Assembly: GCF_018612915.1 (NCBI RefSeq)
Contig: NZ_JAGGRL010000012.1
Location: 93,624-132,864, forward strand
Direction of reading: 5' to 3'
Source of the DNA: Stenotrophomonas sp. ISL-67
GTDB lineage: Bacteria; Pseudomonadota; Gammaproteobacteria; Xanthomonadales; Xanthomonadaceae
DNA: 39,241 nucleotides
Under the pieces are notes generated by a model. That model saw nothing but the letters and a program-made list of their open reading frames with translations, was not told where the DNA came from and did not search any database. Positions within the stretch are counted from its first letter, which is position 1, and each line of letters begins with the position of its first letter. Position numbers and translations under genes: made by a program. Shown piece by piece: positions 18,595 through 26,917 of the stretch.

Positions 18595-19119
18595 TCACCG
18601 GGGTTGGGTGGCCAGGGTCAGGAAGCGGGCGGCGTGCGCCAGTGGCATGCCGCCCAAGCCGTCGTCCTTGGGCGCGCAGTCATTGCCCAGCAACACCTGA
18701 TAGGCCAGCGAACCGATCCCGAACTGCGGTTCGCCCGGGGCGGGCAGGGCAGCGACCAGTGCATAGCCCCGCGCATCGGCACTGACATGCTGCAGGCGGA
18801 ACTGCGACAGCGACAGCGCGCCAATCGCACAGGGGTTGGTGATGTACATCAGCTGCCTGCCGAGCGCAGCCGCGCGGCTGTCGCTGGTCTGCAGCCCGGC
18901 CTTGGCCACCGCGACTTCAAGTTCCGGCGTGATCGCGCGGAAGTACGCCTGCTCTTTCTGCACGATGAACTCCAGCGGCAGTGCAGGCCGGGGCGCAGGT
19001 GCATCTGCGGAGGCGTCCGCAGTCCCGGCCTTGGCGCCTGGCATCTGTACCGCGGCGGGTTCAAGGGAGCGCGGGGCGGCGGCGGCGGTGGCGGAGTTGG
19101 TGCCTGAAATGGGGTACAT
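18595..19119 (-). CDS. Uncharacterised protein
   Basis: 174 residues from ATG 19119; an in-frame start 126 bases further upstream exists, but MYPISGTNSATAAAA is a more natural N-terminus. The first 50 residues are Ala/Pro-rich and probably disordered. The rest is a compact domain with IVQKEQAYFRAITPELEVAV, a segment with Cys (YITNPCAIGALSLSQFRLQ) and a C-terminal GNDCAPKDDGLGGMPLAHAARFL. No signal peptide, membrane helix or known catalytic motif was seen. It is convergent with the acetyltransferase gene and divergent from the hydrolase. I do not recognise the family. Confidence 0.65.
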   Translation of the reverse strand: MYPISGTNSATAAAAPRSLEPAAVQMPGAKAGTADASADAPAPRPALPLEFIVQKEQAYFRAITPELEVAVAKAGLQTSDSRAAALGRQLMYITNPCAIGALSLSQFRLQHVSADARGYALVAALPAPGEPQFGIGSLAYQVLLGNDCAPKDDGLGGMPLAHAARFLTLATQPR

Positions 19120-19283
19120 GCAGGGCTCACGTGGTTGAAAGCGCTTCAGCCTAGTCAGCAGCGCATCACCCACGGGTACTGCATCACGCAGCGCATGTAA
19201 GTCGCTGTTTTCACAGTACCGACGGAACGGGCGATTGCAACACACCGGGCCGCAGGCGACACGCCACCGCCGCTGGGATCGCC

Positions 19284-19289
19284 GACAAT
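19284..19289 (+). promoter_or_regulatory. Candidate -10 box for a leaderless hydrolase transcript
   Basis: GACAAT ends 7 bases before the ATG at 19296, so a normal start site would fall on the A of the start codon. No Shine-Dalgarno sequence is present. No good -35 is visible. Confidence 0.4.
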
Positions 19290-19295
19290 GGCGGC

Positions 19296-19994
19296 ATGAC
19301 CGAACGCATTCCCCTGCTGTTGCTGCCTGGCCTGCTCAACGACGCCGAACTGTGGCGCGAGCAGGTGGCCGCCCTTTCCGACATCGCCGACTGCAGCGTC
19401 GGCGACCAGACCCATGGCGAGACAATGCAGGCGGTGGCCGAAGACGTGCTGGCCCAGGCTCCGGAACGTTTTGCGCTGGCGGGCTTCTCGCTGGGCGGGT
19501 TCGTGGCCCAGCAGATCCTGCGCGTAGCCCCCGAGCGCGTGCTGCGATTGGCGCTGATCGACACCTCCTTCCACGCGGATTCGCCCGAACGTGCCGCCCA
19601 ACGCCAGTCGCAACGCTCCAGCGTGCGGTTGCCCGGCACCTTCCACGGTTTCGGCGACAAGCTCATGCGCAGCTACATCGACACCTCGCGGCTGGACGAC
19701 TACGTCCTGGTGCAGCGCGTGCGCGACATGACCGCCCGCCTCGGCGCCGAGGTGTTCCTGCGCCAGAGCGCGCTGGACCGCGTGGACGGCCACGACGTGC
19801 TGCACGGCTACCGCGATCCACTCCTGATCGTCTGCGGTGCCAACGACCGCATCACCCCGCTGGCGATCAGCGAGGAGATGCATGCGCTGGTGCCCGGCTC
19901 AACCCTGGTCGTGATGCCCGATTGCGGGCATCTGGCCCCGATGGAAAAGCCCGAAGAAGTAAGTGCCGCCATGCGCGATTGGTTGTTGGCCTGA
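19296..19994 (+). CDS. Alpha/beta hydrolase
   Basis: 232 residues, single alpha/beta-hydrolase domain without a lid insertion. Ser65 in the nucleophile elbow GFSLGG, an oxyanion PGLLND loop near residue 11, Asp in ANDRIT and His in DCGHLAPMEKPEEV complete the triad. No signal peptide, so cytoplasmic. The substrate cannot be told; candidates are esters or lactones. A possible leaderless start is supported by the upstream GACAAT box. It is convergent with dkgB across repeat copy 3. Confidence 0.88.
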   Translation: MTERIPLLLLPGLLNDAELWREQVAALSDIADCSVGDQTHGETMQAVAEDVLAQAPERFALAGFSLGGFVAQQILRVAPERVLRLALIDTSFHADSPERAAQRQSQRSSVRLPGTFHGFGDKLMRSYIDTSRLDDYVLVQRVRDMTARLGAEVFLRQSALDRVDGHDVLHGYRDPLLIVCGANDRITPLAISEEMHALVPGSTLVVMPDCGHLAPMEKPEEVSAAMRDWLLA

Positions 19995-20023
19995 GCGACT
20001 CTTACGCACTGGGGCAACCGTTG

Positions 20024-20167
20024 GTAGGGTCGCATCCCAATCGACTGCCGATAACGGTGCCACATTCTGTTGTGGCATGACCTCCGTCGAAAGGCGCGCT
20101 TCGGCAGAGGACATGCGTTCGTCGCGCCGATTACCATGGTCGGCGGTCGATAGGGATCCGACCCTAC
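20024..20167. repeat. 144-bp GTAG-bounded element, copy 3
   Basis: GTAG at 20024-20027 and CTAC at 20164-20167. Outer arms share the GGTCGCATCCCAATCGACTG pattern with the matching right arm, mismatched in places. The internal GGCATGACCTCCGTCGAAAG block corresponds to the inner hairpin of copy 1. It lies between the convergent hydrolase and dkgB genes, in an otherwise empty 222-bp gap. Confidence 0.8.
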
Positions 20168-20216
20168 CGATTTCGCGCGTCCACACTGCATTGCGCAGCG
20201 CCGTTACCTCGACCGA

Positions 20217-21020
20217 TCAATCCCACGCGGGTGCGATCCCTTCGGGATTCGCCAACCGCTGCCCGCGATCCAACGTGGCGATCTGCGCCATGTCCTCCTC
20301 GCTCAGGCGCAGGTCCGCAGCGAGCAGGTTGCTGGCCAGGTTCTCGCGCCGGGTCGAGGAGGGGATCACCGCGAAGCCCTGCTGCAACGCCCACGCCAGT
20401 GCCACCTGTGCCGGCGTGGCGTCATGCCGCGCTGCAATCGCCTGGATCACCGGGTCCTTCAGCACCTCGCCGTAGGCCAGGCTCATGTACGCCGTCACAT
20501 GGATGCCCTGTTCGCGCAGGAATGCAATCAACGCGTGGTTCTGCAGGTACGGGTGTACCTCGATCTGGTTGGTCGCAATCGCATCGGCGCCCAGGATCGC
20601 AATCGCCTGGCGGGTCAGGTCGATGGTGAAATTGGAAATGCCGATCTGTCGGGTCAAGCCTTCGGCCTTGGCCTGCGCCAGCGCACCCAGGTACTCGGCC
20701 ATCGGCACCGCATCGTCCGGCGACGGCCAGTGGATCAGGGTCAGGTCGAGGTGGTCGGTGCGCAGCTTGCGCAGGCTTTCGCGCACGCTGTCCAGCAGCG
20801 CATCGTGCTCGAAGCTGGCGATCCACACCTTGGTGGTCAGGAACAGGTCCTCGCGGGCCACGCCGGACTCGGCGATGGCCTGGCCAACCTCGGCCTCATT
20901 GCCGTAGATCTGTGCGGTGTCGATGGCGCGGTAGCCCACGTCCAATGCGTTGCGGACCGAATCGATGACGGTCTGGTCCTTCAGGCGGAAGGTGCCAAGA
21001 CCGAATGCGGGAATGCTCAT
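20217..21020 (-). CDS. dkgB: 2,5-diketo-D-gluconate reductase B (aldo-keto reductase)
   Basis: 267 residues from ATG 21020, which has AAGGAG just upstream; longer in-frame starts lack this site. The sequence tracks E. coli DkgB as I remember it from the N-terminal [13 protein letters not shown] to the C-terminal PEGIAPAWD. The aldo-keto reductase tetrad is Asp34 (AIDTAQIY), Tyr39, Lys64 (LTTK) and His97 (LIHWPSP). It is a cytoplasmic NADPH-dependent reductase of 2,5-diketogluconate, methylglyoxal and beta-keto esters. It ends facing repeat copy 3. The neighbouring MFS gene on the same strand is 73 bp upstream, so co-transcription is possible. Confidence 0.92.
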   Translation of the reverse strand: MSIPAFGLGTFRLKDQTVIDSVRNALDVGYRAIDTAQIYGNEAEVGQAIAESGVAREDLFLTTKVWIASFEHDALLDSVRESLRKLRTDHLDLTLIHWPSPDDAVPMAEYLGALAQAKAEGLTRQIGISNFTIDLTRQAIAILGADAIATNQIEVHPYLQNHALIAFLREQGIHVTAYMSLAYGEVLKDPVIQAIAARHDATPAQVALAWALQQGFAVIPSSTRRENLASNLLAADLRLSEEDMAQIATLDRGQRLANPEGIAPAWD

Positions 21021-21093
21021 GGAAACTCCTTCAGTGGGGGAAGTGCAGGCTACGCCGTGCACGGTTAAACGAATCAAACGGATGTGGCACGAC

Positions 21094-22308
21094 TCAATGC
21101 GCCACAGCCACGGCACCTTCGGCACGTTCGGCCACCCCGTCGCGCCGATCCAGCCGCCCGCTCAGCACGGTGAGCCCCAGCGCACCCAGCACCACCAGCG
21201 CACCCAGCCACGGCGTATGCATCAGCCCCAGGTGGTCCACCACCAGCCCGCCCAGCGACGCGCCCATCGCGATGCCCACGTTGAACGCGGCGATGTTCAG
21301 GCCAGAGGCCACATCCGCCGCCTGCGGCGCAAAGCGCTGCGCCTGCTTCACCACATACACCTGCAACCCTGGCACGTTGCCGAACGCCACCGCGCCCAGC
21401 GCCAGCACCGTGAGCAGCACCAGCCAGGTGTTGTGCGCGGTGAAGGTCAGCGCGAACAGCACCAGCGCCAGCAGCCCGAAGATCAGCTTCAGCGCGGGGA
21501 TCGGGCCGCGGCGGTCGGCCAGGCGGCCACCCCACAGGTTGCCGATTGCCACCGACACGCCGTACACCAGCAGCACCCCGCTCACCGCGTTCGGCGAGAA
21601 ACCGGTGACGTCCTGCAGGATCGACGCAAGATAGGTAAAGGACAGGAACGTACCGCCATAGCCCAGCGCGGTGATGGCATACACCAGCAGCAGTCGGGGC
21701 TGCGCAAGTACCGAGAGCTGCTGGCCGAACGTGGCCGGCTCGCTGCGCTGCAGGTTGCGCGGCACGAACAGCAGGCTGCCGATCAGCGCGATCACGCCCA
21801 GCGCAGCCACCGCCAGGAAGGTGGCACGCCAGCCCAGGTGCTGGCCGATGAAGGTGCCCAGCGGTACACCGGTGACCAGTGCCACGGTCAACCCGGTGAA
21901 CATGATCGCGATCGCGCTGGCCGCCTTTTCCTTCGGCACCACCGAAGTGGCAATGATCGAGCCGATCGAGAAGAACACGCCGTGCGCCAGCCCGGTCAAC
22001 ACCCGCGCCACGATCAGCGAGCCATAACTGGGCGCCATCCAGGCAATCACGTTGCCCAAGGTGAACAGCACCATCAGGGCCACCAGCAGGGTCTTGCGCG
22101 GCACCCGGCCGGTCAGTGCGGTCAACACCGGCGCGCCGACCGCCACGCCCAGCGCGTACAGCGAGACCAGCAGGCCGGCCGAGGGCAGGGAGACGCCGAG
22201 ATCGGCGGCGATGGTCGGGATCAGCCCGACGATGACGAATTCAGTGGTGCCGATGGCGTACGCACCCAGCGTAAGCGCCAACAGGGCCAAGGGGATGCCA
22301 CGGGACAT
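21094..22308 (-). CDS. MFS transporter, DHA1 family (AraJ/YdhP-like)
   Basis: 404 residues with about twelve hydrophobic helices. The start [20 protein letters not shown] is the hallmark of the AraJ/YdhP/sugar-efflux branch of DHA1 antiporters. GRVPRKTLL fits the MFS loop 2-3 motif, and [10 protein letters not shown] the matching motif of the second half. It would export small molecules by proton antiport across the inner membrane; the substrate is unknown. The adjacent divergent LysR gene is its likely regulator, with a shared 106-bp control region. Confidence 0.9.
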   Translation of the reverse strand: MSRGIPLALLALTLGAYAIGTTEFVIVGLIPTIAADLGVSLPSAGLLVSLYALGVAVGAPVLTALTGRVPRKTLLVALMVLFTLGNVIAWMAPSYGSLIVARVLTGLAHGVFFSIGSIIATSVVPKEKAASAIAIMFTGLTVALVTGVPLGTFIGQHLGWRATFLAVAALGVIALIGSLLFVPRNLQRSEPATFGQQLSVLAQPRLLLVYAITALGYGGTFLSFTYLASILQDVTGFSPNAVSGVLLVYGVSVAIGNLWGGRLADRRGPIPALKLIFGLLALVLFALTFTAHNTWLVLLTVLALGAVAFGNVPGLQVYVVKQAQRFAPQAADVASGLNIAAFNVGIAMGASLGGLVVDHLGLMHTPWLGALVVLGALGLTVLSGRLDRRDGVAERAEGAVAVAH

Positions 22309-22414
22309 GAGGGTTACCGGTGGAAGAAGAAGGTGCGCAGTCTGCGCGCACGACTCTTGCTGAAAAACCGGCCTTCACGCCAATGACTCTTGCCTCATGG
22401 TCAATAATGGGCCC
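22309..22414. promoter_or_regulatory. Shared MFS/LysR control region
   Basis: It contains a direct repeat GACTCTTGC (22352-22360 and 22385-22393), an inverted repeat GTGCGC (22333-22338)/GCGCAC (22346-22351), and TCATGG (22395-22400) mirrored by CCATGA (22413-22418) over the LysR start. AATAAT (22403-22408) is a good -10 placed 7 bases before ATG 22415. These are candidate LysR sites; none is proven. Confidence 0.45.
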
Positions 22415-23317
22415 ATGAAGACCACCCTCGATGAAATGCAGGCGTTCATCGCCGTGATCGACAGCGGTTCGATCACCGCCGCCGCCGAAGCACTGGGCCA
22501 GACCACTTCCGGGGTCAGCCGGGCCTTGGGCCGCCTGGAGGAAAAACTGGGTACCACCCTGCTGACCCGCACCACGCGCCGGCTGCAGCTCACCGAAGAA
22601 GGCGATGCGTTCCTGGCCCAGGCCCGCGCCATCGTGGCCTCGGTGGAAGCGGCCGAAGAGCAGATGACCGCGCGCCGCCAGCGCCCGGCCGGGCGCCTGC
22701 GCGTGGATGCCGCCACCCCGTTCGTGTTGCATGTGATCGCCCCGCTGGTGGCGGGCTTCCGCACGCGCTACCCGGACGTGCAGCTGGAGCTCAACAGCAG
22801 CGAGCGCTACATCGACCTGCTCGAGCGTCGCACCGACGTCGCCATCCGCATTGGCCCGCTGGCCGATTCCACCCTGCACGCGCGCCCGCTCGCGCACAGC
22901 CGGCTGCGGGTGTTGGCCAGCCCGGCCTACCTGGCCGAACACGGCACCCCGAAAACAGTGGAGGATCTGGACGGCCACGCGCTGCTCGGCTTCAACGAGC
23001 CCGACTCGCTCAACCACTGGCCGCTGCCCGGGCGTACCGACGCGCTGCTGCACATCCGCCCGGCGGTGGCCGTGTCCAGCGGCGAAACCCTGCGCCGGCT
23101 GGCGCTGGAGGGGGCGGGCGTGGTCTGCCTGTCCGACTTCATGACCCACCGCGACCGCGATGCGGGCACGCTGGTGCAGGTGCTGCCGGCGCTCACCGTG
23201 GAAGTGCGCCAGCCCATCCACGCCGTGTACTACCGCAACACCGCCGTATCGGCGCGGATCAGCAGCTTCCTCGACTATCTCGCGGAATCCATGACCGGGC
23301 GGGCGTTCCTCCGCTGA
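22415..23317 (+). CDS. LysR-family transcriptional regulator
   Basis: 300 residues from ATG 22415. An in-frame ATG at 22397 is possible, but the AATAAT box between them would give a leaderless transcript starting at 22415. The N-terminal winged HTH (about 1-60: AFIAVIDSGSITAAAEALG, then SGVSRALGRLEEKLG and LLTRTTRRLQLTEEG) is classic LysR. The C-terminal effector domain runs from about 88 to 290. The DAATPFVLHVIAP and ERYIDLLERRTDVAIRIG segments resemble the AaeR/DmlR-type subgroup. It is divergent from the MFS exporter and probably regulates it and itself. Confidence 0.92.
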   Translation: MKTTLDEMQAFIAVIDSGSITAAAEALGQTTSGVSRALGRLEEKLGTTLLTRTTRRLQLTEEGDAFLAQARAIVASVEAAEEQMTARRQRPAGRLRVDAATPFVLHVIAPLVAGFRTRYPDVQLELNSSERYIDLLERRTDVAIRIGPLADSTLHARPLAHSRLRVLASPAYLAEHGTPKTVEDLDGHALLGFNEPDSLNHWPLPGRTDALLHIRPAVAVSSGETLRRLALEGAGVVCLSDFMTHRDRDAGTLVQVLPALTVEVRQPIHAVYYRNTAVSARISSFLDYLAESMTGRAFLR

Positions 23318-23330
23318 AACCTGTGCATGG

Positions 23331-23352
23331 GCCGGCCAACGGCCGGCGCTAC
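23331..23352 (-). repeat. GTAG palindrome (SMAG-type), inverted
   Basis: GCCGGCC (23331-23337), loop AAC, GGCCGGC (23341-23347), then CTAC (23349-23352). It lies between the LysR stop and the Rrf2 operator and is nearly identical to the units at 8040 and 33643. Confidence 0.75.
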
Positions 23353-23369
23353 CCGCCGCTGGCTAAATA

Positions 23370-23388
23370 TGTAACTATTTGTGTTACA
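23370..23388. promoter_or_regulatory. Palindromic operator candidate of the Rrf2 regulator
   Basis: TGTAAC (23370-23375) and GTTACA (23383-23388) form a perfect 6-bp inverted repeat with a 7-base spacer. The right arm ends on the first base of the Rrf2 start codon. The position and A/T-rich centre suit an autorepressor site. Confidence 0.55.
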
Positions 23389-23840
23389 TGAAATCCAGCA
23401 ATCAATTCTCCGACGCGCTCCACATCATGGCCCACCTGGTCGGCCAGGACGGACCGCGCACCTCCGAACAACTCGCTACCTGCCTGCCGACCCACCCGGT
23501 GGTGATCCGCCGCCTGCTCGCCGCGTTGCAGAAGGGTGGGCTGGTCCACACCGCTCGCGGCCATGGTGGCGGTAGCCAGCTGGCGCGCGACCCGGCCACC
23601 ATCACCCTGCACGACGTCTATCTCGCCATCGGCTCGCCGGCGCTGCTGCATACCGGCGCGCGCGAAACCGGGCGCGGCTGCCCGGTGCAGCAGGTGGTGA
23701 ATGCCGCGCTGGATGAGAGCTACCAACAGGCGCAGGCGCTGCTCGAACAGCGCCTGCATGCCACCACGCTGGCGACCCTGGGCGACGCCTTTGCCCAGCA
23801 CCTGGCCCAGCACAGCAAGGGAGTTCCGCATGACCTTTGA
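23388..23840 (+). CDS. Rrf2-family transcriptional regulator
   Basis: 150 residues from ATG 23388; a TTG three codons upstream is less likely. The winged HTH is at about 8-65 (FSDALHIMAHLVGQDG, then HPVVIRRLLAALQKGGLV) and the wing GHGGGSQLARDPATITLHDVY matches Rrf2 proteins. Only two cysteines are seen, in LATCLP and GRGCPVQQ; the three-cysteine Fe-S set of NsrR/IscR is absent, so a thiol switch is more likely than a cluster. It overlaps the FAD oxidoreductase gene by 11 bp, making a two-gene operon, and probably represses it through the palindrome at its own start. Confidence 0.88.
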   Translation: MKSSNQFSDALHIMAHLVGQDGPRTSEQLATCLPTHPVVIRRLLAALQKGGLVHTARGHGGGSQLARDPATITLHDVYLAIGSPALLHTGARETGRGCPVQQVVNAALDESYQQAQALLEQRLHATTLATLGDAFAQHLAQHSKGVPHDL

Positions 23841-24738
23841 TGCCATGATCGTCGGCGGCAGTTTCGCCGGGCTCTCCGCCGCCATGATGCTGGCGCGTGC
23901 GCGCCGCAGCGTGCTGGTGATCGACAGCGGGCTGCCGCGCAACCGCTTCTCCAGCCACTCCCATGGCGTGCTGGGTCTGGATGGCATCTCCGGCAGCGAC
24001 CTGCTGCGCCAGGCCAAGGCGCAGCTGCTGGATTACCCCAGCGTGCGCTGGGCCAACGACACCGCCACCGACGCGCAGCCGACAGTGGATGGTTTCGCGG
24101 TGAGCACGGCGGCCGGTGATACGTGGGCGGCGCGCAAGCTGCTGCTGGCCACCGGCATCCGCGATGTGTTGCCCGAGCTGCCCGGCCTTGCCGAACGCTG
24201 GGGCCACAGCGTGCTGCACTGCCCGTACTGCCATGGCTATGAAGTGGGCGGTGGCGCGATCGGGCTGCTGGGGGGGCATCCGATGTCGCCAATCATGGCC
24301 GGGCTGATCGCCGACTGGGGCCAGGTCACCTTTTTCACGCAGGGCTCGGCACTGGACGACGAGCAGCTGGGCACGCTGCAGCGGCGCGGCGTGCAGATCG
24401 AAACTGAAACAGTCGTGGCACTGGAAGGCGACCGGCCGCAGTTGAGTGGGGCGTTGCTGGCCGATGGACGCCACATCGACCTGCGCGCGCTGTTCGTCAG
24501 TGCGCGCCAGGAAATGGGTTCGGCGCTGGTGGAGCAGCTCGGCTGTGAACTGGAAGACAGCCCGGTCGGTGTGCTGGTTCGGGTGGATGCGCAGAAGCAG
24601 ACCACGGTGCCCGGTGTTTACGCGGCGGGTGATGCAACGTTGATGGGCAACATCACGTTGGCCAGTGCGGAGGGCGTGCGCGCCGGGGTCAGCATGCATC
24701 ACGCGCTGGTGGCCGAGGATGGGGCAGTGGTGGGGTGA
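23830..24738 (+). CDS. Thioredoxin-reductase-like NAD(P)/FAD oxidoreductase
   Basis: 302 residues from ATG 23830. The same frame is open further upstream but only across the Rrf2 gene. FAD-binding GGSFAG is at residues 9-14, and a redox-active CPYC at 131-134 within HCPYCHGYE. The C-terminal FAD motif is GVYAAGDATLMG. Size and CxxC match low-molecular-weight thioredoxin reductases and their relatives that oxidise or reduce small dithiols. The second (NADPH) Rossmann motif, GAIGLLGGHPMS, is degenerate against GxGxxA. It is co-translated with the Rrf2 regulator, which suggests a thiol-stress or electrophile response. The partner thiol is unknown. Confidence 0.85.
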   Translation: MTFDAMIVGGSFAGLSAAMMLARARRSVLVIDSGLPRNRFSSHSHGVLGLDGISGSDLLRQAKAQLLDYPSVRWANDTATDAQPTVDGFAVSTAAGDTWAARKLLLATGIRDVLPELPGLAERWGHSVLHCPYCHGYEVGGGAIGLLGGHPMSPIMAGLIADWGQVTFFTQGSALDDEQLGTLQRRGVQIETETVVALEGDRPQLSGALLADGRHIDLRALFVSARQEMGSALVEQLGCELEDSPVGVLVRVDAQKQTTVPGVYAAGDATLMGNITLASAEGVRAGVSMHHALVAEDGAVVG

Positions 24739-24744
24739 TGGGGA

Positions 24745-24768
24745 AACGGCCACCTTGGGGTGGCCGTT
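24745..24768. terminator. Hairpin between convergent genes
   Basis: AACGGCCACC (24745-24754), loop TTGG, GGTGGCCGTT (24759-24768): a perfect 10-bp stem between convergent stops. T-runs are short on both sides, so termination strength is uncertain. Confidence 0.55.
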
Positions 24769-24796
24769 GCTGGTGCGGTCGATTTCGGAGGGGTGG

Positions 24797-25750
24797 TCAG
24801 GCGGCGCTGGCGCTTCCCAGCTGCGCGATGTCGTCGGCGGTCAGGCCTACCTGGGCAGCGGCGAGCACGTCGTGCAGCTGTTCCACGCTGGTCGCGCTGA
24901 CGATCGGCGCGGTGATGCCCGGGCGGGCGATCAACCAGGCAATGGCGACCTGGGCGGGGGTCGCGTTGTAGGTGACGGCCACGTCATCCAGCGCCTGCAG
25001 GATGCGCAGGCCGCGCGGATTGACGTACTTGGCCACCACGCTGCTGCCCCGCGAGCTGCTCTTGGCCGCATCGTCCGCACTGCGGTACTTGCCGCTGAGG
25101 AAACCACTGGCCAGCGAGTAATAGCTGATCACGCCGAGTCCGTGTTCGCGCGCTACCGCTTCCAGCCCACTTTCGTAGCCGGTACGGTCGTACAGGTTGT
25201 ATTCGGGCTGCAGCGTTTCGTAACGGGGCAGCTTGTAGTCCGCCGACACCTTGAGCGCCGCCTGCAGGCGTTCGGCGCTGTAGTTGGACGCACCAATCGC
25301 GCGCACCTTGCCCTGTTCGATCAGCCGCCCGAACGCGGCCAGCGTGGTTTCCAGCGGCGTGGATTCGTCATCCTCATGCGCCTGGTACAGATCGATCACA
25401 TCGGTCTGCAGGCGCCGCAGGGAATCTTCCACGGCTGCAGTGATGTTGTCGGCCGACAGGCCGGGGTGTTCGGCCCACTTGGCTACTTTCGTGGCCAGCA
25501 CCACCTTGTCGCGTTTGCCGCTGCGCTGGAACCAGCGGCCGAGGATCGTTTCCGACTCACCGCCCTGGTTGCCCGGCACCCAGGCCGAATACACATCGGC
25601 GGTATCGACCAGGCTGTAGCCGGCATCGACGAACGCGTCCAGCAACGCGAACGAGGTCTTCTCGTCCGCGCCCCAGCCGAACACGTTGCCGCCGAACGCG
25701 ATGGGAAGCACTTTCAGGCCGGAACGGCCGAGCTCGCGCGGTGCAGTCAT
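24797..25750 (-). CDS. Aldo/keto reductase (YajO/YghZ-like branch)
   Basis: 317 residues from ATG 25750, preceded by GGAGG at good spacing; upstream in-frame codons to 26083 lie over the next gene and are not real. Catalytic residues are Asp49 (LVDTADVY), Tyr54, Lys88 (LATK) and His125 (LYQAHEDD). It has the longer loop WVPGNQGGESE typical of larger bacterial aldo-keto reductases. It is cytoplasmic and NADPH-dependent; the substrate is unknown. It is divergent from the exported methyltransferase-like gene, with a 172-bp gap. Confidence 0.9.
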   Translation of the reverse strand: MTAPRELGRSGLKVLPIAFGGNVFGWGADEKTSFALLDAFVDAGYSLVDTADVYSAWVPGNQGGESETILGRWFQRSGKRDKVVLATKVAKWAEHPGLSADNITAAVEDSLRRLQTDVIDLYQAHEDDESTPLETTLAAFGRLIEQGKVRAIGASNYSAERLQAALKVSADYKLPRYETLQPEYNLYDRTGYESGLEAVAREHGLGVISYYSLASGFLSGKYRSADDAAKSSSRGSSVVAKYVNPRGLRILQALDDVAVTYNATPAQVAIAWLIARPGITAPIVSATSVEQLHDVLAAAQVGLTADDIAQLGSASAA

Positions 25751-25922
25751 GGGCAATCCTCCAGTCGAATCCAATGTCACAGCATAAGTGCCTGCCCATG
25801 ACACCGCTGCGGCGCCGGCCACAAAACAGTGTTCCGCTTCGCTGCACTGCACTAACGTTTTGTGAACACCTTTGGCATCGCGGCTGCTAGGCTCGCCGCA
25901 TCCCGCCACCGTAGGTGATCCG

Positions 25923-26774
25923 ATGAAAGCCCGTTCGCTCAGCTGTGCCTGCCTGTTCACCGTCTCCACGCTGCTGCTCACCGCCCCCGCCATGGCGATC
26001 AAGCCGGCCGGTCCCAACGCGCAGCCGGCCATCACCGCCGCGGTGCAGGCCGCCGTCGACGGCAAGGGCCGCGACCCGGCCAACGTGAAGCGCGACGCCT
26101 ACCGCCATCCGGCGCAGACGCTGTCGTTCTTCGGCGTGGAGCCGGGCAGGACCGTGGTGGAAATCACCCCCGGCGGCGGCTGGTATTCGGAAATCCTTGC
26201 CCCGCTGCTGCGCGACAAGGGCACCTACGTCGCCGCCGTGGTCGACCCCCAGGCCGTGGCCGAAGGCAAGGGCCGCGATTACCAGCAGCGCCAGATCGAT
26301 GGCCTGAAGAAGAAGTTCGATGGCGCCCCGGCCACGTATGACAAGGCCAAGGTGGTCCCGTACGACCCCAACGCTCCGACGTTCGGCGCTGACAATTCGG
26401 CCGACGTGGTGCTGACCTTCCGCAACGTGCATAACTGGCGCAGCGCCAACCAGGCCGAGGGCATGTTCAAGGGCTTCTACAGCGTGCTCAAGCCCGGCGG
26501 TGTGCTCGGCGTGGTGGAACACCGCGCCAAGGCCGACGTGCCGGCCGACGATAAGAGCGGCTACGTGGGTCAGGCCCAGGTGATCGCCATGGCCGAAGCG
26601 GCCGGTTTCAAGCTGGCCGGCAGCAGCGAGATCAATGCCAACCCGCGCGATACCAAGGATCACCCGAACGGGGTGTGGACGCTGCCGCCGAGCAACAGCC
26701 ACAAGCCCGCCGATGATGCGAAGTACCAGGCCATCGGGGAAAGCGACCGCATGACCCTGCGCTTCGTGAAATAA
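25923..26774 (+). CDS. Exported class I methyltransferase-like protein
   Basis: 283 residues from ATG 25923, with AGGTGA upstream. Residues 1-25 form a Sec signal peptide with a likely cut after AMA, predicting a periplasmic protein. The mature part is a Rossmann methyltransferase fold: VVEITPGGGWYSEIL takes the place of the SAM motif I, DPQAVAEGKG follows, then ADVVLTFRNVHNW (motif IV) and GFYSVLKPGGVLGVVEHR (motif post-II). Members of this family are often named SAM-dependent methyltransferase, but SAM is cytosolic, so export is odd. Either the ligand differs or the protein acts before export. It lies 144 bp upstream of rluE. Confidence 0.8.
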   Translation: MKARSLSCACLFTVSTLLLTAPAMAIKPAGPNAQPAITAAVQAAVDGKGRDPANVKRDAYRHPAQTLSFFGVEPGRTVVEITPGGGWYSEILAPLLRDKGTYVAAVVDPQAVAEGKGRDYQQRQIDGLKKKFDGAPATYDKAKVVPYDPNAPTFGADNSADVVLTFRNVHNWRSANQAEGMFKGFYSVLKPGGVLGVVEHRAKADVPADDKSGYVGQAQVIAMAEAAGFKLAGSSEINANPRDTKDHPNGVWTLPPSNSHKPADDAKYQAIGESDRMTLRFVK

Positions 26775-26835
26775 CGCGGCCGTCCCACCAACGCGTCCTG
26801 GCGGCTCATGCCGTTCTCTGCGGGCGCTACCGTTG

Positions 26836-26860
26836 GTACGTACCGACCGTTGGTCGGTAC
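26836..26860 (+). repeat. Degenerate GTAG-type palindrome
   Basis: GTACCGACC (26840-26848), loop GTT, GGTCGGTAC (26852-26860), preceded by GTAC instead of GTAG. A lone CTAC at 26827-26830 just upstream may be the remains of an opposed unit. Confidence 0.5.
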
Positions 26861-26885
26861 ATGGGCATCGGCATGCATGGAATGG

Positions 26886-26891
26886 GACAAT
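26886..26891 (+). promoter_or_regulatory. Candidate -10 box of rluE
   Basis: GACAAT, 27 bases before the start codon at 26918. It has the same hexamer and following TGGCG context as the box ahead of the hydrolase. Confidence 0.35.
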
Positions 26892-26917
26892 GGCGCACCG
26901 CCGCTCCTGCCCCACCC

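Noticed and set aside
24270..24276. G7 tract in the thioredoxin-reductase-like gene as a phase-variation site
   Set aside because: Seven G in a Gly-rich coding stretch of a GC-rich genome is not clearly above expectation; weaker than the C8 tract at 5143.
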